Origin: Prosapia bicincta
Lineage: Eukaryota; Arthropoda; Insecta; Hemiptera; Cercopidae
NCBI GenBank assembly: GCA_036971475.1
Contig: JBAIZL010000003.1
Coordinates: 107,117,570 to 107,181,569 of the forward strand
Length of the DNA: 64,000 nt
Direction: 5' to 3'
Part shown: positions 1 to 12,334 of the stretch, piece by piece
Numbering within the stretch: the first letter of the stretch is position 1
How the letters are laid out: every line of letters starts with the position of its first letter
Made by a program: the position numbers and the translations under genes
The notes under the pieces: generated by a model
What the model was told of the DNA's origin: nothing
Databases searched by the model: none
Seen by the model: only the letters and a program-made list of their open reading frames with translations

Positions 1-160
1 CTCATCTCGTATATGGAGAGGAAACAACTGTTGCGGTCTATAGTTTGCTACAGACTAACTTAACTAAGTCTTAGCAGGTGTACTAAAGAAAGATGCGTCA
101 ACCTAATACTACTAAAAGTCATCGTTTAAACTAGCTAAGCACACGTTATTTATTCACATA

Positions 161-163
<3 letters not shown>

Positions 164-250
<87 letters not shown>
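164..250. repeat. (TA)n microsatellite
   Basis: An uninterrupted run of TA dinucleotides about 87 bases long. The Ile/Tyr-rich frame that crosses it on the minus strand is a product of the repeat and not a gene. Confidence 0.97.
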
Positions 251-251
<1 letters not shown>

Positions 252-253
<2 letters not shown>

Positions 254-2399
254 TCAGTTTCAAGAAAGTATGTGAAATACGAGAGTGTAATATTTAAAAT
301 TACTTCCCAAAGCATTTTTATAATTTTAATCAATGGGCAACAAAGACTTACACATTTTAAAATCTGGAAAAGCAATAATACATTTTCCCCATCTATGTTA
401 GTTTGTACGTGTTATAGAACATACCTCTTTGCATAACGACACTGGAGATTTCAAATACTGAAGAAAATAAATTAATAGGGAATACATTCATAAATACCTT
501 TTCTTACTGCAGAAAAATGGTATCAGCACAAAGGCAAAAACGTATATCCGCACGTAATAAATATGTAGTACGCATATTACATAAACATTTGGGATTTATT
601 ACAGACAAATACATGTATGTTTCGAAAACATTAAATTGTGTAGTTTTTATTTATGAAAAACAAGCAATGTTAAAAAAATAATAATAATAATTCAATTCCT
701 ACTTAAGTCATCAAAGACAAATTTTATTTAGGTTTCTTTTAATTTTATAATTACAACTGATATAAATATGTATATACAAATATCAGAATAACAAAGTGAC
801 AAAATAGAAAGCGAATTTCCTTGTAATTTTCCATTTTCTTTCTGTATAAGGGGTTAATCTATTATTTTAGTTTTTTCATTGATTATACGCTTTTCTTTCC
901 ATCGTTTGCATCGTGTTGTAGTTTCTTTTCGCTTTCCATTCGCATTGTCCGTTTGTGAAGCAAAAGTGGATACCGTTAATCCGGTTTGTTAATTTTACTG
1001 TTTTCACTCATTTTTAATTCTAGAGCATTATTTATGATATTGTGTGGTAACCATGGCAACAATTTAATATTGCGCGATGGAGGTTTCGACGACATCCGGA
1101 TGGAAGTAAAGGAAAAATTCATATGCTTCTTTCAGATATACACTTATAGTTATGAGAAAGTTGGCTCAAAGCCAAAAGCGCTAGACGTCGAACATAAATA
1201 TACTCAGTTTGAATCCGGCCCAGGCCAACAAAGTTTTATAATTTAATTATTGAATACATGTTAAAAAAACTGTGTTAACATCAATTGTCATTCACTACAA
1301 GTAAAAAAATGTATTTGAACATGATTGGATAAATAAAAATTTATTTCATTAACAATTGAAAATTAGTACAAGATATATATAAGGAGAATGTAAACTAATA
1401 GAAGGAATTGAAGAACATATCATAACTTTTGATTTCTTTTTCAGTAAAATGAAAAATATACATCCAACCGCATATATTTTTTCTTAAAAAAAGGGAATTC
1501 ATGGAAATTACAATATTTTCATTTTGACGAGTATTTATTCTAGCTCCGTACAAAATAGATTTATATATATATAAAAATTAATCACCAAACGAATTATAAA
1601 ACTGTATAAATATTTTGCATTATAATTTAGTACTTTTGAAACAGTAAATATAGTCTATAGCCCGTTGCACTACAACAGCCTCAAGTTTCTTCTTATACTA
1701 TTTTATCCACTACTTAGATGTAATACGCGCTTAGAAATATTAAATGAAGTGCGGTCACTTACATAGGCTTACGGTCTCAGTTGGACCTTCAACTCCTTTG
1801 TTTATTTAATGACTAACTTTTACTTACAATAATAATAACGCGTTTAGTATTTCAAAAAATGTAAAAAAGAGATTTATTATTATACAAATATTTTAGAGGT
1901 TCCAAAACACAAAACTGTCATCTAAGCACATTCGCAGTATGGCCAGCTCGGGTATGTCAATGTCCTCGTTTAGGCGCAAAGATAGTGCTAATGTTTGAAC
2001 TAACTATTGAATATAAAATATTAATGAACGAGACATGCAAAGCATTCATACGAACTGTCAACTCTTGTTAGCTGTTATGTACCCAGATGTTTCCTTTGTA
2101 GTAAACAAGTTATAATTTGTAAGCTTTTTTGTGAGAACATAATTTCACTTCGACGACAGGGCGTAAGAATTACGTTTTAGAAAAGGTTTACAGCGCTGAA
2201 GGCCTCCAGAACATAGACTACACGTGGCGTGTCCAGTAGAAAAGGAGAACAACTAGACCCGGTTGTAATATTTGTGATTTCAAAATGGCAAAAACAGAGA
2301 ATGTCTAAAACACTGGATTTTCAACCTAAAAGCGAAAGCAACGCGCAATGTACTGAGTTTGAGCACCAATACTTTTCATAATAATTTGTAGAATATTAG
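252..2399. other. A+T-rich non-coding stretch
   Basis: I see no supported gene or recognisable element. The only frame of note, 86 codons at 986-1246 on the plus strand, has no recognisable motif and ordinary intergenic composition. Confidence 0.6.
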
Positions 2400-3370
2400 A
2401 AGATCGTTGTTTAAGGTAGTATAAGACGATTTTGTAAGATAGTAAAAGATGAATTTGTAGGGTAGTACAAGATGATTTTGTTGTGTAGTACAAGGTGATT
2501 TTGTACGGTAGTACAAGACGATTTTTAAGGCAATAAGTTGATTTTGTAAGATAGTAAAATATGATTTTGTAGGGCTGAAAAATATGGTTTTGTAGGTTAG
2601 TAAACGACCATTTTGTAAGGTGGTATAAGACGATTTTTTAAGGTAGTGCAGGACAATTTTTAAGATAGTATAAGATGATTTTGTAAGATAGTAAAAGAGG
2701 AGTTTGTAGGGTAGTACAAGCTGAGTTTGTAGGGCAGTACAAGATGTGTTTGTAGGGTAGTAAAAGATGATTTTGTAGGGTAGTACAAGACGAGTTTATA
2801 GGGTAGCAAAAGATGATTTTGTAGGATAGTACAAGATGAGTTATTAGGGTAGTATAAGATTATTTTGTAGGATAGTACAAGATGAGTTATTAGGGTAGTA
2901 TAAGATTATTTTTTAGGGTAGTACAAGATGAGTTATTAGGGTAGGACAAGATTATTTTTTAGGGTAGTACAAGATGAGTTTGTAGGGTGGTATAAGAAGG
3001 TTTTGTAGGGTAGTGCAAGATGAGTTTGTAGGGTAGTAAAATATGATTTTTCCGGGTAGTACAAGATGAGTTTGTAGCTTAGTAAAAGATGATTTTGTCG
3101 GGTAGTACAAGGTTAGTTTGTAGGGTAGCACAAGACGATTTCTTAAGGTAGCATACGGTAATTTTGTAGGGTAGTACAAGATGATTTTGTAGGGTAGTAC
3201 AAGATGAGTTTGTAGGGTAGTAAAAGATGATTTGTAGGGTAGTACAATATAACTTTATAGGGAAGTAGAAGATGAGTTTATAGGGTAGTACAAAATGAGT
3301 TGTAGGGTAAAGATGATTTTGCATGGTAGTAGAAGGTGGTTTTAAAGGGTGGTAAAAGATGATTTCTTAG
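2400..3370. repeat. Minisatellite, about 23-bp unit
   Basis: Roughly forty imperfect copies of a unit close to GTAGGGTAGTACAAGATGA plus a short T-rich tail. Copies vary in length and differ at the GATGATTTT versus GATGAGTTT position. Divergence is highest at the left edge (2400-2700) and lowest near 2700-3250, as expected when an array grows from its centre. Minus-strand frames rich in Leu-Tyr-Pro-Thr are repeat artefacts. Confidence 0.93.
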
Positions 3371-5065
3371 GAAATACCGATGCAAACATCCCATCAAATA
3401 AAATCTTAACGAATCTTTTAGGTTATTAACTATATGTTTAAAAAAATGGCGATTCCTTAGAAAAATCAATTCTGAAAGCGGTATAAATAAGGTATAGTCA
3501 AAAAGAAAAAAATATTAAATTGAATGAACTTTTACTTAGGGGGGGGGGGCACTAACGTGTGCACAATGCGTCGTAGAGGATCTCGAAATCTTGGCTGCAT
3601 TATTGAGGACTCGGTTTAAAAAAAGTATCCTAGATGAATTAGATAACTAGTGGTTTTTTTAAACAAGTCATTTTTTTTTGCTTTTTATTTTCGTCTGAAA
3701 AATTTTTAATGTGGAAAGTTGATACGTGGCATTACCTTTGGTCAAGTAGATATCTTATTTAAAAGTAAGAGACCTATTCCACAATATATAAACCTTAATA
3801 AATTCAGTGAACCTTACAGGTTGTAATTAGCGGAGAGTTGTTGCGTATTCTTGACCGTAAATTGTGCTAACATCAGATAGTTTGTTGAAAAATTGCAATC
3901 AATCTTTAATTAAAAGACTAATTCCAGTCTCGTAGATTTTGTGCACCACTATTCTGAATATAAAATATAAAAATATTGAAATTCTTTTTAGTTTTTATTT
4001 TTCAAGGGTATTTTTTACATTCTTAATTTTTGTTTTTGCTGTAGTAAAAATTATATTTTGTCACAGCTGTTTTATTTTCTTTTAGTTTTTAACAAGAAAC
4101 AGTCATGAAATATTAATTTTCTCGATTCCTTTACTTTGTTAGGTTAATTCAATAATTTGTTTTGATACATTAGTACTCTGTGTATGCATTGGTGCCATTC
4201 GCATATATTTTAAATGAGCATTTAACCTGTTACAATCAATATATGTAACACAAAGCCATAAAGGTTTTAATCCAAAATTACTCTAGTTTTATATCTCTAC
4301 AATAACATTTCCTCCCTTACTAAGTCTTCTTTACTTGTGCCATAAGTTATTCAAGGAAGATAATGTGGTCAGAAGTTCCCATTATTATCCCAGTTTTGAC
4401 CCTTGGGATTACATCGCACTTATTAAACAAACTTTGTGGGAATTATACCACAAACCCCTACTTATTTATTCAAGCATACTTCACATTACGTCACACAACC
4501 GCCGTACATTATGACATGGGGATGTTTTATGATGAACGAATTGTTTTCAATATTTAGATACTTCCGGTTTTAATTTCCTGGCCATGTTATTATTTTTAAC
4601 AACATTTCTAAAATATAGGAGTGAAAATATAAATATATAAATATTTATACAATTTATACATTTATGTATTTATAGGACTAAATATAGCCAACAAAGTTAT
4701 AAAGCAGAAGAACTTGCTTAGCATTAGAAGTATATAAAGATTTAAAATAATTTTCAAGCTACTTTCGTGAGCAAAATTTTAGAAAATGAAATCATATTTT
4801 TATTAAATTTAATTTTAAAAAAATATTTTTTTCCCTAAATATTTATAATGCTGTCGTTTATTATTTAAGTCATGTTCGTGTATAATAACAATGGTTTAAA
4901 GTAACCATAATTTTATGAGCGTAAGTCTGCGCAAGAATGTGCGTTTAGATTGTCTATAGGCTATATTAGGGCAGGTTAATTAAACGAGTATTATTCCTTA
5001 GAGGTGATATATTCCGATTACATATAGACAATATACATTATAATTCTATACCTATAGATAGGGGT
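3371..5065. other. Non-coding stretch
   Basis: A+T-rich sequence with a ten-base G run at 3541-3550 and several T runs. A 64-codon frame at 4363-4557 (plus) has no family signature. Nothing else can be supported. Confidence 0.55.
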
Positions 5066-6560
5066 GTGTCTATACACCCACGGGATATTAACGATGTGTC
5101 TTTACAACCACGGCTTGTCTATAATGCGATTACACACCCATGGGTTTTCAATGGAATGTCTACACTCAAAAAACCCCCAATAGGTGTATCACCACACTCA
5201 AAGACTCCAAAGGTGTGTTTTTACAACCACGGCTTGTTTACAATGCGATTACACACCCACGGGTTTTTAACAGTACGATCATTCACAAAAGCCCCATTTG
5301 GTGTAACACACGCAAGGCGGCCCCCAGCGGAGTTCCTTTACCCTCGGTCTCTATACAATGGGATCACACACCCACGGGTTTTCAACAGTACGTTCATTCA
5401 CAAAAGCCCCATTTGGTGTAACACACGCAAGGCGGCCCCCAGCGGAGTTCCTTTACCCTCGGTCTCTATACAATGGGATCACACACCCACGGGCTTTCAA
5501 CAGTACGTTCATTCACTAAAGCCCCAGTTGGTGTAGCACACGCAAGGCGGCCCCCAACGGAGTTCCTTTACCCTCGGCCTCTATACAATGCGATTACACA
5601 CCCACGGGTTTTCAACAGTACGTTCATTCACTAAAGCCCCATTTGGTGTAGCACACGCAAGGCGGCCCCCAACGGAGTTCCTTTACCCTCGGTCTCTATA
5701 CAATGGGATTACACACCCACGGGTTTTTAACAGTACGTTCATTCACAAAAGCCCCATTTGGTGTAACACACGCAAGGCGGCCCCCAGCGGAGTTCCTTTA
5801 CCCTCGGTCTCTATTCAATGGGATCACACACCCACGGACTTTCAACAGTACGTTCATTCACAAAAGCCCCAGTTGGTGTAGCACACGCAAGGCGGCCCCC
5901 AACGGAGTTCCTTTACCCTCGGCCTCTATACAATGCGATTACACACCCACGGGTTTTCAACAGTACGTTCATTCACAAAAGCCCCAGTTGGTGTAGCACA
6001 CGCAAGGCGGCCCCCAACGGAGTTCCTTTACCCTCGGCCTCTATACAATGCGATTACACACCCACGGGTTTTCAACAGTACGTTCATTCACTAAAGCCCC
6101 ATTTGGTGTAGCACACGCAAGGCGGCCCCCAACGGAGTTCCTTTACCCTCGGCCTCTATACAATGCGATTACACACCCACGGGTTTTCAACAGTACGTTC
6201 ATTCACTAAAGCTCCATTTGGTGTAGCACACGCAAGGCGGCCCCCAACGGAGTTCCTTTACCCTCGGTTTCTATACAATGGGATTACACACCCACGGGGT
6301 TTCAAGAGCGTGTTAACGTTGTGTTTTTACAACCACGAGCTACAACCAGAACGTGTTTACCCTACTGTATTGGCTCGCTACAGTGCGTTTTAATACCCAC
6401 GGGAACTCAACACGATGTTTACAAACCAACGGGCGTTAAAGTATGTAGAGTGATTATACACTCACCGGCTGTCCACGGCATGCTGACACAACCACGGGAT
6501 TTCACTACGATGCCTACACACGTGCTGTCAACGTTGTGTTTATGCCCTGGCATATATCGT
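5066..6560. repeat. 115-bp tandem repeat array, G+C-richer than surroundings
   Basis: About nine near-identical 115-bp units lie between about 5270 and 6300; phase-equivalent positions recur at 5588, 5703 and 5818. Landmarks in each unit are CACACCCACGGG, CAACAGTACGTTCATTCAC, GGTGTAGCACACGCAAGGCGG and GGAGTTCCTTTACCCTCGG. Both flanks (5066-5270, 6300-6560) carry diverged versions built around CCACGGG. Because 115 is not a multiple of three, a frame entering the array rotates phase in each unit, and all three plus-strand phases stay open for 90-150 codons. I do not regard these frames as genes without transcript evidence. Confidence 0.93.
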
Positions 6561-6920
6561 CTGGTAATAACTATTCAGAATACATCGTGTTACACGTCAC
6601 CAGATTACACGTAATTATTCTTTAGCCATGAATCTAAATGTTTAATGAGTTTTAACATTGGTAGAATAGCCAATAATATATTTATTAATTAGTTTTGATG
6701 ACAAAATCCTATCCACCTCTGTTGGGTAAATCAGTTAGACCATTTAATGCATTTAAAGTAATCGATAATTTGTTTTGCATCAGATTAGGAATCCTTCTAG
6801 ACTTTGTAAATACAATATACAATATCTAGAGCACAGCGGTTGTTATATATTACAATAAAAATATTTGCAGAAACCACAATACCATAAAAGCAATAAAAAA
6901 AAAAATAAGTATAATAAATA
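6561..6920. other. Non-coding stretch
   Basis: A+T-rich sequence with a short A run at 6894-6904; nothing recognised. Confidence 0.5.
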
Positions 6921-7052
6921 ATACCTAACTAACTGAATTCGTAAGGGCTTACTTTTTAACGCGTTTCGAAACAATCGTTCCTTTGTCGAAGGCTTAGCTT
7001 TGTTTCGAAACGCGTCCGCAAGTAAGCCCTTATGAATTCGCTTGGTTAAGTA
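6921..7052. repeat. Inverted repeat with hammerhead-like arm ends
   Basis: Arms of about 52 bases (6921-6973 and 6999-7052) share GAATTC, AAGGGCTTACTT and GCGTTTCGAAAC and are separated by about 25 bases. On the minus strand 6989-6959 reads TCGACAA, then GGAAC-gatt-GTTTC (5-bp stem), GAAA and the palindrome ACGCGT. That is the hammerhead order with a non-canonical core. The same architecture recurs across the window and is attributed to PLE terminal repeats. Confidence 0.7.
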
Positions 7053-7144
7053 ATATGTAATTATAGGTTGATCAGTGAATTCAAAATGATTAAAACAAGG
7101 TATTTTAATAAAAAATTACTAATATTACAAATTATTAACGATGA

Positions 7145-7320
7145 AAACTTTATGTGTATTTCGATGACCACGTCATCATCATCAGAGGGATCTATTACAA
7201 AATTACGATTTTAGAACGCTAGTCAGTCTAGTTTGTAAATTAATGTATCTTAGATTGTAATTTTAGAATGGGACTCTGGGATGATGATGCCATGGGCGTA
7301 GAAATGTACTTAAGAGTTTA
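7145..7320. repeat. Inverted hammerhead pair, PLE-type remnant
   Basis: Minus strand 7185-7159 reads CTGATGA, then GATGAC-gtg-GTCATC (perfect 6-bp stem II) and GAAA. Plus strand 7273-7318 carries the decayed partner: ACTCT pairs with AGAGT to give stem I, and GATGATGCC...GAAATGTACTT fills the core, but the CTGATGA box is mutated to GGGATGA. The spacer is about 85 bases. Confidence 0.72.
7159..7185 (-). ncRNA. Hammerhead ribozyme core (type I, PLE-like)
   Basis: The CTGATGA box, a perfect six-pair stem II with a three-base loop, and GAAA are all present. Stem III (ATACACAT) is no longer a clean palindrome and stem I is weak, so activity is doubtful. The call rests on conserved core order and the recurring family. 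Confidence 0.68.
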
Positions 7321-8589
7321 ATGTTAGGTAACTTGTAATATTAGCTATTTTTGATTATTTTTTTTGTAGGGGACTTTAGCCAATATTTTTATTGTAATAC
7401 ACGTTTCAAGCTCTCGTAAGAGCTGATTGTTTTTAAAATTGAATTTTTACAAAACAATTTTGTTTAATCTAATTGGCCAATGTTTCAATGAGATGTCGCC
7501 TTTAACCGCAAATTATTCTAAATTTGTTTTTTTATTTGTATCGTCAGGAATATTTTGAGTACATTCTGGAAAAAGTTTAAATTATTACTTGAGTCAATAA
7601 TTGAAAGTGTCAATAATGTTCCTCAAGTATAAAGTGAAAAATATATACAAAGGTAATGCAATGAAGTAATAAAAAAATTAGGCTAAATATATATTTCAAC
7701 TCTCCAAAAGTCCTGTAATTTATCACTCGCAGTTAACAACGAAAAATGGCTTTTATGATTTCTAAAAGTTTTTCAATTGTAATTTAAAATGGTTTATCGC
7801 TTACTTTTGGATTTAAACTAGTTTTAAACTTGGTTGCTAAGTAACTGTTTAAAACAATTAGTCTTCAATTGTTAAAACTGGAGGAGACTCAATGTTTAAT
7901 TGTTTTATTATTTACGTGAGAAATTTTGTAATAAGTACATTATATTATTATTTAAAACCGATTTCCTATTAGTTTCGAACTGAATCTCTTGCAACCCAAT
8001 GATTAAACATTATTCTTTGTTGGGTTTTTACATAAAAACCAAACAATATTTACTTACAACCAGTTTAAAATAATATTACTAACATGTTAGAATTGCGTGT
8101 TAATTTTTAAACTATATAAATGATGCTTTTGGTTAAAACAACTCAGTCCTAAATTTTCCTGTCATAAATTTAAAAATATTATTCCGGTTCCATGACTGTT
8201 ATAGCTATTACTGTTGCTGCATAAACATTCTTGTCTGAACAATAGCTTGCTCAGTGTTTAGATCTACATTTTGATCTGTGTTTCCCCCAACACAGTTTGC
8301 TTCACTCACATATAAATTCTATTGTAGAGGGAAATTTTGGTTTATTAGTAAGGTAATTTTTTACAGGTTGAATTTGAGAATTACACGTTCGCAGGTCATT
8401 GAGTTTAAAAAAATACTAAAATTCCATTGCAAATTCAATTCTTGAGCCATAATTAATTTGTCAAAACATTATTAAAGACATATAATTTTGAAAGAATATA
8501 ATAATTTACGAAATACCACAATTTGTACTTAATAAAACTAAAAGTAGCAACAATTATGCCTATAATTATTTGGAATAATTTAATGTGTT
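7321..8589. other. Non-coding stretch
   Basis: A+T-rich. Weak inverted similarity between about 7810-7880 and 8040-8110 (TTTTAAAC-TGGTTG-TAAGTAA) may be another old inverted pair. No gene seen. Confidence 0.45.
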
Positions 8590-8646
8590 GAAATAATACT
8601 GAAACACCTTTTAAAAACAAAAGTTATTATTCTATATGGATGCACA

Positions 8647-8673
8647 TTTCGGCTACCAAGTAACCATCCTCAG
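8647..8673 (-). ncRNA. Hammerhead ribozyme core
   Basis: CTGAGGA, stem II GGTTAC-ttg-GTAGCC with one wobble pair, then GAAA followed by ATGTGCAT (near-palindromic stem III) and C at the H17 position. Confidence 0.8.
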
Positions 8674-8842
8674 AGGCATGACACACAATAATGTTAGCTC
8701 TTCATATGTTTTTAAGCGAACTAGTTACTCCGGTGGGAAAACTACTTAGTAGTAGCCATGAGGTCCGAAGTAGGGGTAAATAGTTTGCTTAATTATAACT
8801 AATGGAACTATGCAGAGTTAACCATTACTGTGTGTCATGCCT

Positions 8843-8869
8843 CTGAGGATGGTTAGTTAGTAACCGAAA
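8843..8869 (+). ncRNA. Hammerhead ribozyme core
   Basis: CTGAGGA, stem II GGTTA...TAACC, GAAA, then ATGTGCAT and C17. It is the mirror partner of the minus-strand core at 8647-8673. Confidence 0.8.
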
Positions 8870-8935
8870 TGTGCATCAGACTAGAATAATAACATTTTTC
8901 GTTATTATTTATAACTATTTATAGGTTTTTTCGGT

Positions 8936-10029
8936 ATTATTTATTGATGATCATATAGTTATTTATTATTTTGTATTGTTAGTAATTTTTAACATTGCGT
9001 CATACTATTGACGTCACTACAGGTGTAGTTCACAGATCCAAGATGAGCATACCAAGATAGTAGCTTTATCGTCTGTCAATTGCCAACATTAGCGGAATAA
9101 AAAATTATAGTTTACTGTCAATAGGGAATTTGTTGAAAAAAATCGTAGTTTACTGTCAATTAAGCGTATTTCTTTTCCGTTAACAATAATGTATTTCTTA
9201 AGGGTAGTAGGTGAATTGACTTTACTGTAAATGTTTCAAAAAATTATTATCACTTATTGATATCAATTATTGTAATTTGAAAGAATAATAAAACAACAAT
9301 AATTTAAATTGTGTTATCACTCGTTCCCACTGTCTTGCTGGGGTAGGTCAGGAATGTGTTTATGGCCTCTAAATGGTTTAAATGGCTTCTTGCTAACCGC
9401 CAAACCCTTCATGTTTATATTGGGTACAACAATACAACTTTCAATGGAAATGTGTGTGCATCTGTAACACGCAAATGACAATTCTGTACAGAGTTAAGGA
9501 AAATTCTTATCATTGTCCATTAAAAAAATCTTTCAAGAAAGGTTTTGCCTAATTTGAACAAGTATCTGTAAGAAAATTGTATTTTTTAAAAAACAAACTC
9601 TTTAATCTGTTTCAACGAGTTTATGGTAACTGTTTACGATACAAGCCTCTACCTCTAATTTTTTTTCATATTGCAATATGCTTCTAAAAATACACCCTAA
9701 AGAAGATAAACGTGAGTATAAATGTAACAAACAAGAAAAAGCATTGAATATTTGACAAGTAAAAATATAATCTGAATTTAAATGCACACACAAAAATGTA
9801 TAAACTCAATTTGGTTATGGTAGTTATAGGATTGGTTAAAAGAAAAACACAAAATTAAGTTTACTAACGTAAACTATGCATAAAATACAACATAACGATA
9901 ACAGCAACAACATAACAATAACACTACTCACAACAAATACCATACCACAAAATATTATTACAAAATAACTAATTCAAAAAGTTGTCAAGATTTATATTAA
10001 CTTATCTATCAAATGTTAATTTATGCAAA
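8936..10029. other. Non-coding stretch
   Basis: A+T-rich; no gene or element recognised. Short direct repeats of TAGTTTACTGTCAAT lie near 9105 and 9150. Confidence 0.5.
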
Positions 10030-10250
10030 TTTCTAGAAATGTCATCATCATCATCATCATCATCAGGGTGTCCTATTACAATGGAATTACAATCTATAAA
10101 GTTAGTTCTAGAACAATAAAATACAAGCTGTAGTGTAATTGTAATATAATCTAGTTTAGCGTCTAGTTTGTAATTTGATTGTTGAGAATATTTCTAAATT
10201 CTATTCTAATTCTAGTAAGACGCTCTGATGATGACATTTTTTAATGTAGG
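10030..10250. repeat. Degenerate inverted pair with (ATC)n/(GAT)n
   Basis: GTCATCATC...CATCAG at 10041-10062 mirrors CTCTGATGATGACAT at 10223-10237. The spacer resembles that of the 7.15-7.32 kb pair (ATTACAA, TCTAGTTTGTAA). The GAAA half of the core is lost on both sides, so this is a decayed member of the family. Confidence 0.5.
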
Positions 10251-10687
10251 CATACATAAGGACAATTGTTTACCTTTTGTGTTAGTTAATTTTGATTATT
10301 TTTTGTAGTGTTTTGATTATTTTTAATGGTTTTATTGAGCTATTGTATGTTATAAAATATTAGTTTTTTCCAATACCGACTAAATTAAACGGAGCTTGTT
10401 CAAGTCGGCATTCGGTTAGTTTACGTACGAAGTATAGTGTATTTTGTTTTTTGACATAAACGTATACATTTTAGCTATTTGTAATATAGCTATATTGTAA
10501 TCTCGTTTATATATCGGTCTCGTTTAGAAGGTTTTTAACTAAAATATCTTGAAAAGAATAAATTGGAGACGATGAGTTGTTTAAAATTATTTAGAATTTA
10601 AAACGTTTTCGAAATTATAAAACGTTTTTTCAAGACTTTATAACATAAATACACTTTTTATTTAATGCATGTTAATAGCTATTCAAT

Positions 10688-10996
10688 TTTTTAGGTTAAT
10701 GTCAGATCACAAACTATTTAATGTTTTTACAAATACTCTACGTTTCGAATTTCTTTCCTTGAAATTTACGTTAAACAAATTTGACTTGTAAATGGGAATA
10801 TTTATTAGGAGTTTTGTATTTTTTGGTTTTAGTTATGTTTAATGTATTGTTATGAATTTTATAAATTTTAAGCTTTGGTTAAATATTAGACTAATAAAAT
10901 TGAGCTCTTGAAAAGTAATTTCGGAAAAATTTCGAAGCGTAGAGTATTGTAAAACCCTGAATTAGTCTGTGAACTGTCACTAACCTAAAAAAAAGA
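10688..10996. repeat. Inverted repeat, about 90-base arms
   Basis: The left arm (10688-10775) and right arm (10905-10996) share TTTTTTAGGTTA, TTTTACAA, ACTCTACG and TTCGAA on opposite strands, with about 130 bases between. The inner GAAACGTAGAG/GAAGCGTAGAG segment resembles the stem III side of the hammerhead remnants, but no CTGANGA box survives. Confidence 0.65.
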
Positions 10997-11199
10997 AATA
11001 CATTTCTACCTTTTAATATGTCGTTTGTAATTCATTCGTATCTGAAGTTTTATTTTACAATGTCTTAGAAATTTAACATTTAATTTCTTAATAATAGTTT
11101 TATTACTTAAAAATATAATAAAATTTATTATAATATTTACCACTGGCTACTTTTACTTAATACAAGTTTAAGAGGGTAGTAAGCATTACCTCTTGTGAG

Positions 11200-11350
11200 T
11201 GAGTCATCGCCTGTGTGCATATGCTTGGTGAGGCCGATGCTGAGGTTGCGGCGTCGCGGAACATACTAGGGCGGCCGCCGACTTGTTGCTGCCGCCTGGT
11301 TGTGCGCATATGCGCCACGTTTTACAGCTTTATTGCCGGTATTATACAAA
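11200..11350. other. Local G+C-rich island
   Basis: A roughly 150-base patch rich in CpG (GGCGGCCGCCG, GCGGCGTCGCGG) with GCATATG repeated at about 11218 and 11306. It stands out from A+T-rich flanks. It could be a promoter-proximal island, an old transposon end or a non-coding exon; I cannot tell which. Confidence 0.5.
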
Positions 11351-11849
11351 GCGTCCCAAGGTAGGAGATAACAGTGTTTAGGTATTTGTTTAGCATAGCT
11401 TGCCTGTAAAAACAATGTGTGTAGAGGTTATCATGACGTTACAGTAAATTATCTGTTCTAGTAATACGAACGGCGCACTTAGACACATTCTGGGGAAGCG
11501 TTCTGTTAAATCCGTTTTAAGTAAGTTTGTGGTCGTTTATAACCGGAATAAATGATTTATTCACCGTTTATTGTTTATAATACGAGTTTTTTCTAATGTT
11601 ATTAAAAGGTACTTTAAAATAAATAATATAGGGGATTCATTATTTTTCTCACTATTCATGCACACACTCGCAGATAATAATGTTTTAATAAATCGGTTAA
11701 TTTGCGAGTGAGGTACAAGTATTTATTTAAACAAATAACTTTGCAATAACGGGTACATTATGTTCTTCGGGGAAACAATATATAAGTACACAATTAAAAT
11801 CACCAAAAATAGCTCACAAGTAAACACAGCTACAATGAGATTTCTTATA

Positions 11850-12150
11850 ATTATAAAACACTAGCGCAACCCGTGGAAGCTTCGCCCACACTCGTTTAAT
11901 ACTCGTAATGTCACTTCATGCGTTAATTAAATAAATTATAAAATAATTAATAATTGTAATTGATAATGGATTAGGAATAGAGAGTTATAATAATAATTTT
12001 CGTATTATTATGAAACGAAAATACATGCTATTTTATACACTTGATTGAAGCAATTATGTATAATACAACTTTTGCAATTATGCAATTTGTAGCCTTTATA
12101 ATAAATATTTTTTTAAATCCTTTCTTAGCGTGCGTCTATGTTATGGACGG
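11850..12150. other. Non-coding stretch with a possible transposon end
   Basis: CACTAGCGCAACCCGTGG followed by AAGCTTCGCCC (about 11862-11892) resembles the conserved ends of dispersed invertebrate repeats. I cannot assign a superfamily. Confidence 0.3.
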
Positions 12151-12153
12151 AAT

Positions 12154-12157
<4 letters not shown>

Positions 12158-12230
<73 letters not shown>

Positions 12231-12315
12231 AATATATATATTTATAGGTCTAGGTATATATAAATATATACACACAAACTGCTACTATATATATTTTATA
12301 TATATATATATATAT
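12158..12315. repeat. (TA)n microsatellite block
   Basis: A long TA run to about 12226, interrupted by AATATA and TAGGTCTAGG-type spacers, then a second shorter TA run to 12315. Confidence 0.95.
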
Positions 12316-12334
12316 AGATTACCAAAACCGCTAA

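Larger units (their letters stand above)
8590..8935. repeat. Inverted hammerhead pair, PLE-type remnant
   Basis: Two hammerhead cores face away from each other: minus strand 8673-8647 and plus strand 8843-8869. Both sit in GTGTGTCATGCCTCTGAGGA context, and the outer arms share GTTATTATTCTA. The spacer between cores is about 170 bases. The layout is outer arm, HHR (minus), spacer, HHR (plus), outer arm, as at 21.1, 21.7 and 32.0 kb. Confidence 0.8.

Noticed and set aside
5066..6614. A repeat-containing protein gene across the 115-bp array
   Set aside because: Frames overlap in all phases and simply follow unit length; no start context, splice sites or domain seen.
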